Below, piece by piece: positions 50,762 to 57,583 of a DNA stretch of 64,000 bases. The notes beneath the pieces were generated by a model that saw nothing but the letters and a program-made list of their open reading frames with translations, ran no database searches and was not told where the DNA came from. The stretch is from assembly GCF_000633395.1 (NCBI RefSeq), contig NZ_AYMU01000007.1, positions 310,001 to 374,000 on the forward strand, written 5' to 3'. Made by a program: the position numbers and the translations under genes. Each line of letters begins with the position of its first letter. Positions within the stretch are counted from its first letter, which is position 1. Source of the stretch: Pseudomonas sp. PH1b (GTDB taxonomy: Bacteria > Pseudomonadota > Gammaproteobacteria > Pseudomonadales > Pseudomonadaceae).

Positions 50762-52084
50762 ATGTCCCTTGTACTTCAATTGCGTAGCGAACGCGCGCAG
50801 CTCAACGAGTCGATCCAGGCCCTGGCGAAGCTCGAAGCCGCTGGAGAAACCCTCTCGGCGGATCAGCTGTCGCAGTTCACCAGCCTGGAAGCCCAGTTCA
50901 ACGCGCTCACGGACAAGATCAGCCGGGCCGAGCAAGCCGAGCGTATGGCCGCAGCGAGTGCAGTACCGCTCAACGAATCGGCACAAGGCCAGAATGGCCC
51001 ACCTGCTAGTGGTATTTCTGGGCCATTTACTCAGGCCGCGCCACCAGGTGTTCGTATGGCTCAGATGGTGCGCCTGCTTGCCGCAGCCCAGGGCAACCAG
51101 CAGCAGGCGGCCCTGATGGCGCAGCAAGGTGGGTTTTCCCCTGATGTCGCCATGGCGCTGAGCACCGTAACCCCTGGTGCTGGTGGGGTTCTGGTACCGC
51201 AAAACTTTGCGACCGAGATCATTGAAGCGCTGCGGCCCATGTCGGTCGTGCGAAAGATGGGCACCCGAAGCCTGCCGTTGAACAACGGCAATCTGACCAT
51301 GCCACGCATTACCGGTAACACGGTCGTCACTTACATCGGTACTGAAACGGATATTCCAATCACTGGTATGACGTTTGCCGATACCAAGCTGTCTGCGAAG
51401 AAAGCGGCGGCAATTGTTCCGATCTCTAATGACCTGATTGCAAACGCCGGGGTCAACCCACGAATCGACGGCATCGTGGTCAGTGATCTGGCGGTTTCGA
51501 TGGGGCTTTCGGAAGACCTGCACTTCATCCGTGCCGACGGTACCGGCTCGTTACCCAAGGGTATGCGTTACTGGGCGCAGGCGTTCAACGTGTTGTCTGC
51601 GCCCGATGTTGCGAACCTCACCCTGGAAAAGATCGACCTGTTCTGCGGCGGCATGATGCTTCGCATCGAAACCGCCAACGTGATGATGAAGGACTGCGGT
51701 TGGTTGATGCATCCGCGTGTACTTCGCTGGTTGCAGGCATTGCGTGATGGCAATGGCAACAAGGCGTATCCGGAAATTGAACAGGGCTTGTTCAAGGGCT
51801 ATCCGGTTGGCCTGAGCAATCAGATCCCGGTGAACCTCGGCGCTGGTGGCAACGAGACTGAGTTTTACTTCGTCAACTTCGCCGACATGATGATCGGTGA
51901 AGACATGGACCTCACTATCTCGTTCAGCAGCGAGGCTTCCTACAAGGACGCTGAAGGCAACATGGTGAGCGCGTTCCAGCGTGATCAGACCCTGGTCAAG
52001 GTAATCGCAAAACACGACTTTGGCCCGCGTCACGTTGAATGCATCGTCGTTGCAATCGGCGTCAAGTGGGGCGCCGGCATGTAA
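50762..52084 (+). CDS. Major capsid protein (HK97 fold)
   Basis: A 440-residue HK97-family capsid protein. A predicted helical N-terminal delta domain (residues about 1-70, Gln/Glu/Ala-rich) would act as internal scaffold. The mature part begins near 'STVTPGAGGVLVPQNFATEI', with 'GNLTMPRITGNTVVTYIGTE' (E-loop region) and 'VNPRIDGIVVSDLAVSMGL' following. AGGAGG lies 5 nt before the ATG. Hairpins flank the gene on both sides. Confidence 0.94.
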   Translation: MSLVLQLRSERAQLNESIQALAKLEAAGETLSADQLSQFTSLEAQFNALTDKISRAEQAERMAAASAVPLNESAQGQNGPPASGISGPFTQAAPPGVRMAQMVRLLAAAQGNQQQAALMAQQGGFSPDVAMALSTVTPGAGGVLVPQNFATEIIEALRPMSVVRKMGTRSLPLNNGNLTMPRITGNTVVTYIGTETDIPITGMTFADTKLSAKKAAAIVPISNDLIANAGVNPRIDGIVVSDLAVSMGLSEDLHFIRADGTGSLPKGMRYWAQAFNVLSAPDVANLTLEKIDLFCGGMMLRIETANVMMKDCGWLMHPRVLRWLQALRDGNGNKAYPEIEQGLFKGYPVGLSNQIPVNLGAGGNETEFYFVNFADMMIGEDMDLTISFSSEASYKDAEGNMVSAFQRDQTLVKVIAKHDFGPRHVECIVVAIGVKWGAGM

Positions 52085-52091
52085 TCCGCCG

Positions 52092-52109
52092 GCCCCGCTT
52101 TCGCGGGGC
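52092..52109 (+). terminator. Hairpin after the capsid gene
   Basis: GCCCCGC pairs with GCGGGGC across TTTC, 8 nt after the stop. There is no T-run, so a 3' stabilising structure is as likely as a terminator. Confidence 0.5.
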
Positions 52110-52132
52110 TGTGCATATCTGAGGTAAGAGTG

Positions 52133-52414
52133 ATGAGCAATCTGATTGTTGTGCGGTTTCTCAAGGCGTGGCGCGGTTATTCCGCTGAAGAGTTGGCCGG
52201 CTTCGATGAGGCTGTAGTGGCCGGGCTGGAGGCGAAAGGATTCGCGGAGAGGTATGAGGAGGGCGGTGACGGTCGGCCTAGCAGAAAGGGCAGGTCTTCG
52301 ACCTCGAAAGCGGCCAGCGAGCCCGCCGAACCGGGTTCGGCTGATACCAGTGATTCAGGGGCAGGAAACGCCAGTGCATCAGGTGCTGCTGGTGCTGACG
52401 ACGAGAAGCCATAA
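52133..52414 (+). CDS. Hypothetical head-region protein
   Basis: A 93-residue protein. The first ~45 residues ('LIVVRFLKAWRGYSAEELAG') look folded, like a FluMu/gp-type small connector protein; the rest is a low-complexity Ser/Gly/Ala/Asp tail. The ATG at 52133 follows GAGGTAAGAG. It lies between capsid and connector. Function unknown. Confidence 0.65.
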   Translation: MSNLIVVRFLKAWRGYSAEELAGFDEAVVAGLEAKGFAERYEEGGDGRPSRKGRSSTSKAASEPAEPGSADTSDSGAGNASASGAAGADDEKP

Positions 52415-52417
52415 GCC

Positions 52418-52969
52418 ATGGCCCGTCGAATCGAGTATATCGGTGAGCCGGTGCTTACCCTGGCCCAGGTTGCCCAGCAGTGCCGAATCGAGCTGGAAGA
52501 CTTGGACGCGGATCTGGTGGGCGAGATCATCATCCCGGGCGTGACTACGCAGTGTGAGTCAAAGACCGGCGCTTCGATTCGGGCGGCGCTGTTTGAAGAG
52601 GATTGGCCGGGCCACTTCCCGGGCGGCCACCATCTTGATTGGGGGCAGGCATCCGAGGTTGTGTCGGTGTCTGTCATGTCTCAGGGAGGGGCCTGGAGCA
52701 GCGTTCCCGGGCCATTTGATCTTCGCCAGGGTCAGCGAGAGAGCTTTCTCTTCTTTCCGCAGGGGCGGCCTTCGGGTGAGCTTCGTATCCGGTACAACGC
52801 CGGCCTTGACCTGGCGCTGTGGCCTGGGGTGCGCAACTGGATGCTGATGGCGGCGGCTACCGCGCTCAAACATCCGGAAATGTTCATCGTTGGTCAGGCG
52901 CTGGCCGAACTGCCGTCGAGCTTTCTTGACCACTTGCTGGCCGATATCACCGTGCCACCGAGGTTCTGA
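52418..52969 (+). CDS. Head-tail connector protein (gp6/phiE125 gp8-like)
   Basis: A 183-residue adaptor. 'LTLAQVAQQCRIELEDLDAD' at the N-terminus and a helical C-terminus ('NWMLMAAATALKHPEMF') follow the pattern of phage head-tail connector proteins that dock on the portal. Position two genes after the capsid fits. Confidence 0.8.
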   Translation: MARRIEYIGEPVLTLAQVAQQCRIELEDLDADLVGEIIIPGVTTQCESKTGASIRAALFEEDWPGHFPGGHHLDWGQASEVVSVSVMSQGGAWSSVPGPFDLRQGQRESFLFFPQGRPSGELRIRYNAGLDLALWPGVRNWMLMAAATALKHPEMFIVGQALAELPSSFLDHLLADITVPPRF

Positions 52970-52971
52970 CT

Positions 52972-53334
52972 ATGGCTATGCGCGAGCCAAGCGCCGGGGA
53001 GTTCGACCGGCGGATACTGATTCGCTTGCGGAGCGATAAGCCCGCAGATGACCTGGGGGTGGTTCCGGTCTTTTCGACTGAGAAGTGGCGCTGGGCGAAG
53101 ATCGAGCCTGTCGGCACTGCCGTTTACAACGCGGGGGTTCAGGTTGATAACAGGGTGACCCATAGGGTCACTCTCTATTTGCTTGCTGGGATGAGCGAGG
53201 CGCATGAAGTGGTGTATGCGGGGACTATTTACCGAGTTCGTCGGGTGGCTGAAATGAACGGGGGCCGGCGGTACACCTTGCTTGAAGTGGAAGAGTTGGG
53301 GCCGCAAAAGGCAGGTGGGGGGGTCTATGTCTAA
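52972..53334 (+). CDS. Head closure / head-tail adaptor protein (SPP1 gp16-like)
   Basis: A 120-residue beta-rich protein: 'AGEFDRRILIRLRSD', 'KWRWAKIEPVG', 'THRVTLYLL', 'YRVRRVAEM'. This is the layout of the phage head-tail joining family. It lies 2 nt after the connector gene and overlaps the next gene by 8 nt. Confidence 0.82.
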   Translation: MAMREPSAGEFDRRILIRLRSDKPADDLGVVPVFSTEKWRWAKIEPVGTAVYNAGVQVDNRVTHRVTLYLLAGMSEAHEVVYAGTIYRVRRVAEMNGGRRYTLLEVEELGPQKAGGGVYV

Positions 53335-53848
53335 CTCTGCCTCGGTCGAGGGCTATCTGCACTTCGAAGGCTTCGACAACTTCCAGCGTGATGCTTTCGA
53401 CAAGAAGGCGATCCGCGCCGGGATGCGCAAAGCTGGCCGCTTGGTTACCCAGCGGGCCCAGATGAACCTCGCACTAGGCAAGGGCCAGGAAGGCTACCCG
53501 GTCAATCGCACCGGGGCGACATTGGAGTCGATTGCCTTCAAGGTGTCCCGCTCGGGCTTCCTGGTGAAGATCGCCCCCCGGAAAACTGCGGCCATGGCTG
53601 AGTTTTACCCGGCCTACCTGCACTACGGGGTGAAGCGCGGCAGGCGCCTGGGCAAGCTGTCGCCAGGAAAGGGCAAAGGAAAGTCCAACCGGCGAGCCGC
53701 TGGTGCGCGTGCGGCGGCTATAGCCGAGCGTGCAGCGGGGGAGTGGCGTATTAAGCCACGTGACAACTACATGGCGGATGCGCTGCAGGATTCAAGTTCT
53801 GATGTGAGGGGGATCCTCTCGGCAGCCTTCGCTGATGCCTTGCGATAG
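53327..53848 (+). CDS. HK97 gp10-like tail-completion protein
   Basis: A 173-residue basic protein with 'AGMRKAGRLVTQRAQMNLAL' and 'GATLESIAFKVSRSG', as in HK97 gp10-type neck/tail completion proteins. The start at 53327 has a G-rich ribosome site (GGTGGGGGGG). A terminator follows, closing the head module. Confidence 0.78.
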   Translation: MSNSASVEGYLHFEGFDNFQRDAFDKKAIRAGMRKAGRLVTQRAQMNLALGKGQEGYPVNRTGATLESIAFKVSRSGFLVKIAPRKTAAMAEFYPAYLHYGVKRGRRLGKLSPGKGKGKSNRRAAGARAAAIAERAAGEWRIKPRDNYMADALQDSSSDVRGILSAAFADALR

Positions 53849-53853
53849 CAGGG

Positions 53854-53873
53854 CTGCAAGCTGCAGTTTTTTT
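53854..53873 (+). terminator. Rho-independent terminator after the head module
   Basis: CTGCA-AGC-TGCAG followed by T7, 5 nt after the gp10-like stop. The stem is short, but the T-run is strong. Confidence 0.65.
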
Positions 53874-53909
53874 GCGTTAGGATCTCGGCTTTAACATGGA
53901 GTGTCTGTT

Positions 53910-54404
53910 ATGAGTGGCTTGCCGTTTACTGCGAAGGGATCAACAGGGGAAATTACGTTCACTGGTTCGGAAGTTTTAATCCGTCGAACTGGTGTGTTTG
54001 GGGCGCTCAGTCAGCTCTCTGGGCAGGGGCGAGGAAATAAGGACATCCCTCTTTCAGCGGTTACGGGCATTCGCTTAGAGCCTGGTTCGTTAATGAACAA
54101 GCCTTTCATCCAGATTATCCACTCGGGAAGTTTGGAGACACAGGGAGGTGCTAGTGCTGCAGCACAAGATGACAACAGTGTCTTTTTCTCCAAAGGTGTG
54201 ACCGGGGACTTTGAACGCCTGAAGAGCCTTATTCTTGAGGCGATCAGGGCGGCCAAAGTTCAGCCCCAAGCCAGTCAGCCGGCTGCGCCTGCTGCTGAGG
54301 ACTTGACTGAAACACTCAAGAAACTTTCAGGTTTGAAAGATGCGGGTGTTATCAGTGAAGAAGAGTTCGCAGCAAAGAAGGCAGAGATATTGGCCCGCCT
54401 CTAA
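53910..54404 (+). CDS. SHOCT-domain protein with PH-like N-terminus; probable moron
   Basis: A 164-residue protein. The first ~100 residues ('FTAKGSTGEITFTGSEVLIR', 'IPLSAVTGIRLEPGS') resemble a DUF4429/PH-like domain. A linker of Gln/Ala/Pro leads to a C-terminal SHOCT motif ('LKKLSGLKDAGVISEEEFAA', 'KKAEIL'). SHOCT proteins are cellular and are not known virion parts. It sits alone between terminators, so it looks like a cargo gene expressed in the lysogen. Function unknown. Confidence 0.78.
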   Translation: MSGLPFTAKGSTGEITFTGSEVLIRRTGVFGALSQLSGQGRGNKDIPLSAVTGIRLEPGSLMNKPFIQIIHSGSLETQGGASAAAQDDNSVFFSKGVTGDFERLKSLILEAIRAAKVQPQASQPAAPAAEDLTETLKKLSGLKDAGVISEEEFAAKKAEILARL

Positions 54405-54425
54405 GTTCGGCTAAATGAACATCTG

Positions 54426-54452
54426 AAAACCTCGCAGCTGCGGGGTTTTTTT
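54426..54452 (+). terminator. Terminator between the SHOCT gene and the tail module
   Basis: AAAACCTCGC pairs with GCGGGGTTTT (one T-G pair) across AGCT, followed by a T-run up to 54452. Confidence 0.85.
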
Positions 54453-54470
54453 ATGCCTGGAATATCCCAC

Positions 54471-55061
54471 ATGAAATTAAACCCTGTTGTTGCTCAGTTG
54501 CGGGCGACCTGTCCGACCTTTGCCCATAGGGTCACGGGCGGCATTGATTGGGATGCTGTGGCGGAAAGCGCCAAGTTGGATTTGCCGGCCGCCTACGTGA
54601 TCGCATCCGCCGATGCGGCAGACGATAACCAGGCACAGAACACAGTACTTCAGCGGATCACGGACCAGTTCGCCGTTGTCGTCGTTCTTGAGGCCACGGA
54701 CGAACGAGGGCAGGAAGCCAACGACCTATTGCACGACATCAGGGCCGAGTTGTGGCGTTCGCTGATTGGCTGGAAGCCGGCGCCCGAGTACACGCCTCTG
54801 GAGTACGGCAAGGGCGCCTTGCTCCACCTCAGCCGCGCTCGGGTCGTGTATCAGATGACCTTCGTCGCGTCCTTCCAGCTTGGCCGCAACCTTCCCCAAG
54901 AGCCTGGCGAAACCTGGGCCGAGCTGGCAGCGGATGGCCTCGTGCCGTTTGAGGGGGCGACTTTCAACATGGACTGCATCGATCCGGCGGATCCCAACCT
55001 GCGGCAGCCCGGCCCGGATGGGCGCATCGAAGTCAAATTTTCAGGAGACGCAACACCATGA
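54471..55061 (+). CDS. Tail terminator protein (Mu gp37-like)
   Basis: A 196-residue protein ('LNPVVAQLRATCPTFAHRVT' near the start). In Mu-like tail modules gp37 precedes gp38 and the sheath. It would cap the tail at the head-proximal end. The ATG at 54471 has GGAA at a suitable distance; the ATG at 54453 lies directly on the terminator T-run, in the same arrangement as an unused ATG before the capsid gene. Confidence 0.72.
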   Translation: MKLNPVVAQLRATCPTFAHRVTGGIDWDAVAESAKLDLPAAYVIASADAADDNQAQNTVLQRITDQFAVVVVLEATDERGQEANDLLHDIRAELWRSLIGWKPAPEYTPLEYGKGALLHLSRARVVYQMTFVASFQLGRNLPQEPGETWAELAADGLVPFEGATFNMDCIDPADPNLRQPGPDGRIEVKFSGDATP

Positions 55062-55258
55062 CCCAGCGCATCACAGTGGTACCGTCCTCGGGCCGCGCAG
55101 TGCCTGACCCAGAAGCCGGCGATCTGTTGCCGGCTGAGGGGCGGGAAGTTCCGGATAACGCTTGGTGGCGCCGTCGTCTGTTGGATGACGACGTGACGCT
55201 CAAGCCAACCAAACCCGCCAAGGCCGTCGCCGCGGCGACTCAAGAGGGGCCGAAGTAA
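55058..55258 (+). CDS. DUF2635 protein (Mu gp38-like)
   Basis: A 66-residue protein ('AVPDPEAGDLLPAEGREVPD', 'WWRRRLLDDDV') of DUF2635, always found just before the sheath gene in Mu-type tails. It overlaps both neighbours by 1-4 nt. Function unknown. Confidence 0.85.
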   Translation: MTQRITVVPSSGRAVPDPEAGDLLPAEGREVPDNAWWRRRLLDDDVTLKPTKPAKAVAAATQEGPK

Positions 55259-56754
55259 TGGCTATCGGATTCAGCAACATCCCCGCGGATATCCGCGTTC
55301 CGCTGTTCTATGCGGAAATGGACAACTCCGCAGCAAACACCGCCGCTTCGGCCATGCGCCGCTTGATCGTCGCCCAGGTGAACGACAACGCACCCAGCGA
55401 AGGTGCCGGCAAGTTGGTGCTGGTGCCCAGCGTGGCATTGGCGAAAAGCATCGGCGGCCAAGGGTCGATGCTCGCCGCGATGTACGACACCTGGCGCAAG
55501 GCAGATCCCATTGGCGAGATCTGGTGTTTGCCGCTGCTGAGCACTGAGGGGGTCAAGGCAGCGGCCAAGGTCACTCTGTCCGGCACTGCCACCGAGGCCG
55601 GTCTGTTGAGCCTGTATGTAGGCGGTGTTCGTGTTCAGGCCACCGTCACAGCGGCAGCAACTGCCGCGGTGGCCGCCTCGGCACTCGCGGTAAAAATCAA
55701 TGCCGCCGCCGATCTGCCAGTGACTGCCAGCGCTGCTGCCGGCGTCGTGACGCTGACCTGTAAATGGTCGGGCGAGAGCGGCAACGATATCGGCATCGTC
55801 CTGAACCGCCTGGGCAAGACCAATGGCGAGTTTACCCCGGCGGGGTTGACCGTTGAGCTGACCCAGATGCTGGGCGGCGCGGGCGTTCCGGATCAGGTAG
55901 ACGCCATTGCCGCGTTGGGTGATGAACCCTTCGAATTCATCTGTGTGCCCTGGTCCGACACCACCACGCTGAACCAGTGGCAGGCGGTCATGGATGACAA
56001 CGTGGGGCGCTGGAGCTGGGCCAAGCAGTTGTTCGGTCATGTGTACAGCGCGAAGCGGGGCACCGTCGGTACCCTGGTGGCAGCCGGTCAGGCGCGCAAC
56101 GATCAGCACATCACCATCCAGGCCCTTGAAAACGGTGTGCCGCAGCCGGTGTGGGTCCAGGCCGCGGCCCTGGCGGCACGGACGTCAGTCTTCATTTCCG
56201 CCGATGCCAGCCGCCCCACGCAAAGCGGGTCGCTGCCGGGCCTGGATCCGGCCCCGGCCAGTGAGCGTTTCACCCTCACTGAGCGTCAGTCGCTGCTGAG
56301 CTATGGGATCGCTACGGCGTACTACGAGGGGGGCTATGTGCGCATTCAGCGCTCAATCACCACCTACCAGAAGAACGCCTACGGCCAGGCAGATAACTCC
56401 TACCTGGACAGCGAAACCATGCACCAGTCGGCGTTCATCATCCGCCGGATGCAAAGCGTGATCACCAGTAAGTATGGGCGCCACAAGCTGGCGAACGACG
56501 GTACCCGGTTTGGCGCCGGCCAGCCGATTGTCACGCCGAGCACTATCCGCGGTGAGCTGATTGCCCAGTACGCCAAGCTGGAGCTGGAAGGGCACGTGGA
56601 GAACGCCGAGCTGTTTGCCGAGCACCTGGTGGTCGAGCGTGATTCGCGTGACCCGAGCCGTGTAAACGTCCTGTTCCCGCCGGACTACATCAACGGCCTG
56701 CGCATCTTCGCGCTGCTCAATCAGTTCCGCCTGCAGTACGACGCGGCGGCGTAA
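55258..56754 (+). CDS. Contractile tail sheath protein (Mu gpL-like)
   Basis: A 498-residue sheath subunit. N-terminal 'AIGFSNIPADIRVPLFYAE' and the C-terminal region with 'YLDSETMHQSAFIIRRMQSV' and 'RVNVLFPPDYINGLRIFALL' are Mu gpL landmarks. A Thr/Ala-rich surface domain (about 100-170) is inserted, as in other members. It shows that the phage is a myovirus. Confidence 0.93.
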   Translation: MAIGFSNIPADIRVPLFYAEMDNSAANTAASAMRRLIVAQVNDNAPSEGAGKLVLVPSVALAKSIGGQGSMLAAMYDTWRKADPIGEIWCLPLLSTEGVKAAAKVTLSGTATEAGLLSLYVGGVRVQATVTAAATAAVAASALAVKINAAADLPVTASAAAGVVTLTCKWSGESGNDIGIVLNRLGKTNGEFTPAGLTVELTQMLGGAGVPDQVDAIAALGDEPFEFICVPWSDTTTLNQWQAVMDDNVGRWSWAKQLFGHVYSAKRGTVGTLVAAGQARNDQHITIQALENGVPQPVWVQAAALAARTSVFISADASRPTQSGSLPGLDPAPASERFTLTERQSLLSYGIATAYYEGGYVRIQRSITTYQKNAYGQADNSYLDSETMHQSAFIIRRMQSVITSKYGRHKLANDGTRFGAGQPIVTPSTIRGELIAQYAKLELEGHVENAELFAEHLVVERDSRDPSRVNVLFPPDYINGLRIFALLNQFRLQYDAAA

Positions 56755-56772
56755 CGCAGCCATTGCACCTAC

Positions 56773-56795
56773 AGCCCGCCATGAGCGGGCTTTTT
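56773..56795 (+). terminator. Hairpin with T5 between sheath and tube genes
   Basis: AGCCCGC pairs with GCGGGCT across CATGA, followed by a T-run, then the GGGAGAAG ribosome site of the tube gene. Similar in sequence to the hairpin before the capsid gene. Confidence 0.75.
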
Positions 56796-56811
56796 CATTC
56801 GGGAGAAGACC

Positions 56812-57159
56812 ATGGGTCAATTAGTAGCGGGTACCACCTACGTCAAGGTCGACGGGGCGCAATTCACTGTCACGGGAGGGGCCGAGGCTCCGTTGATGAC
56901 GGTGAAGCGAGAGACGGTCGCGCCGGGGTTCTACAAGGAAGAAGACTTGCCGGCATACCTGAAGATGACCGCCATCCTGGCCCCGGATCTGGACTTCAAG
57001 AAGATCGTCAACGGGCGTGACATGACGGTCACCTGCGAGTTCAAGAACGGCAAGGTGTATGTACTGGCAGGGGCCTATCTGGTCGGTGAGCCCTCCTACA
57101 AGGGCGACGACGGTACCGCCGAATTCGAATTCAACGGCATCAAGGGGACCTGGCAATGA
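56812..57159 (+). CDS. Tail tube protein (Mu gpM-like)
   Basis: A 115-residue tube subunit: 'YVKVDGAQFTVTGGAEAPLM', 'KREVAPGFYKE'-like and 'MTVTCEFKNGKVYVLAGAYL'. It stacks as rings inside the sheath. It overlaps the chaperone gene by ATGA. Confidence 0.9.
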   Translation: MGQLVAGTTYVKVDGAQFTVTGGAEAPLMTVKRETVAPGFYKEEDLPAYLKMTAILAPDLDFKKIVNGRDMTVTCEFKNGKVYVLAGAYLVGEPSYKGDDGTAEFEFNGIKGTWQ

Positions 57160-57452
57160 GTCAAGCAATCAAGCTGCAGGTGCCGATTGAGGCCCACGGT
57201 GAAACGCTGGTCGAGCTGACCCTGCGCCGCCCGACGGTGCAGGAGGTGCGGGCTATCAAGGCGCTGCCCTACAAGATCGACAAGAGCGAAGAGGTCGGCC
57301 TCGACATGGATGTCGCCGCCAAATACATCGCGGTGTGTGCGGGCATCCCGCCTTCGTCGGTTAACCAATTGGATCTGGTCGATCTGAACGCTTTGAGCTG
57401 GGCGGTGGCCAGTTTTTTCATGACTGCGGCGTCCACGCCATCGACGACTTGA
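57156..57452 (+). CDS. Tail assembly chaperone, unshifted form (Mu gp41-like)
   Basis: A 98-residue protein: 'KLQVPIEAHGETLVELTLRR', 'PTVQEVRAIKALPY', 'ISPPSSVNQLDLVDL'-like. It is the gp41/gpE type of chaperone that coats the tape measure protein during tail assembly. The heptamer T-TTT-TTC at 57413-57419 allows a -1 shift into a longer product. Its stop at 57450 lies 31 nt after the slip site. Confidence 0.88.
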   Translation: MSQAIKLQVPIEAHGETLVELTLRRPTVQEVRAIKALPYKIDKSEEVGLDMDVAAKYIAVCAGIPPSSVNQLDLVDLNALSWAVASFFMTAASTPSTT

Positions 57453-57583
57453 TCGCGCTGGCCTACGACCTGGCCTGGTTCTGGAAGATCGACCCCGAAC
57501 AGATGATGGCCAGGCCCCTGGACCTCATTCTTGAATCGCTGAGCCACGCCCAGCGGATAAACCAATCCCAGCAGGTGCAGTGA
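57156..57583 (+). CDS. Tail assembly chaperone, -1 frameshift product (gp41-42 fusion)
   Basis: The ribosome reads 57156-57419, slips back one base on TTTTTTC and continues from 57419 to the TGA at 57581. It makes about 142 residues instead of 98. The added C-terminus starts HDCGVHAIDDLIALAYDLAW and has the Trp-rich gp42 character. The small stem GGCG-TCCA-CGCC about 8 nt after the slip site may stimulate the shift. The second frame has no start of its own. Programmed shifts at this locus are well known in lambda, Mu and P2. Confidence 0.8.
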
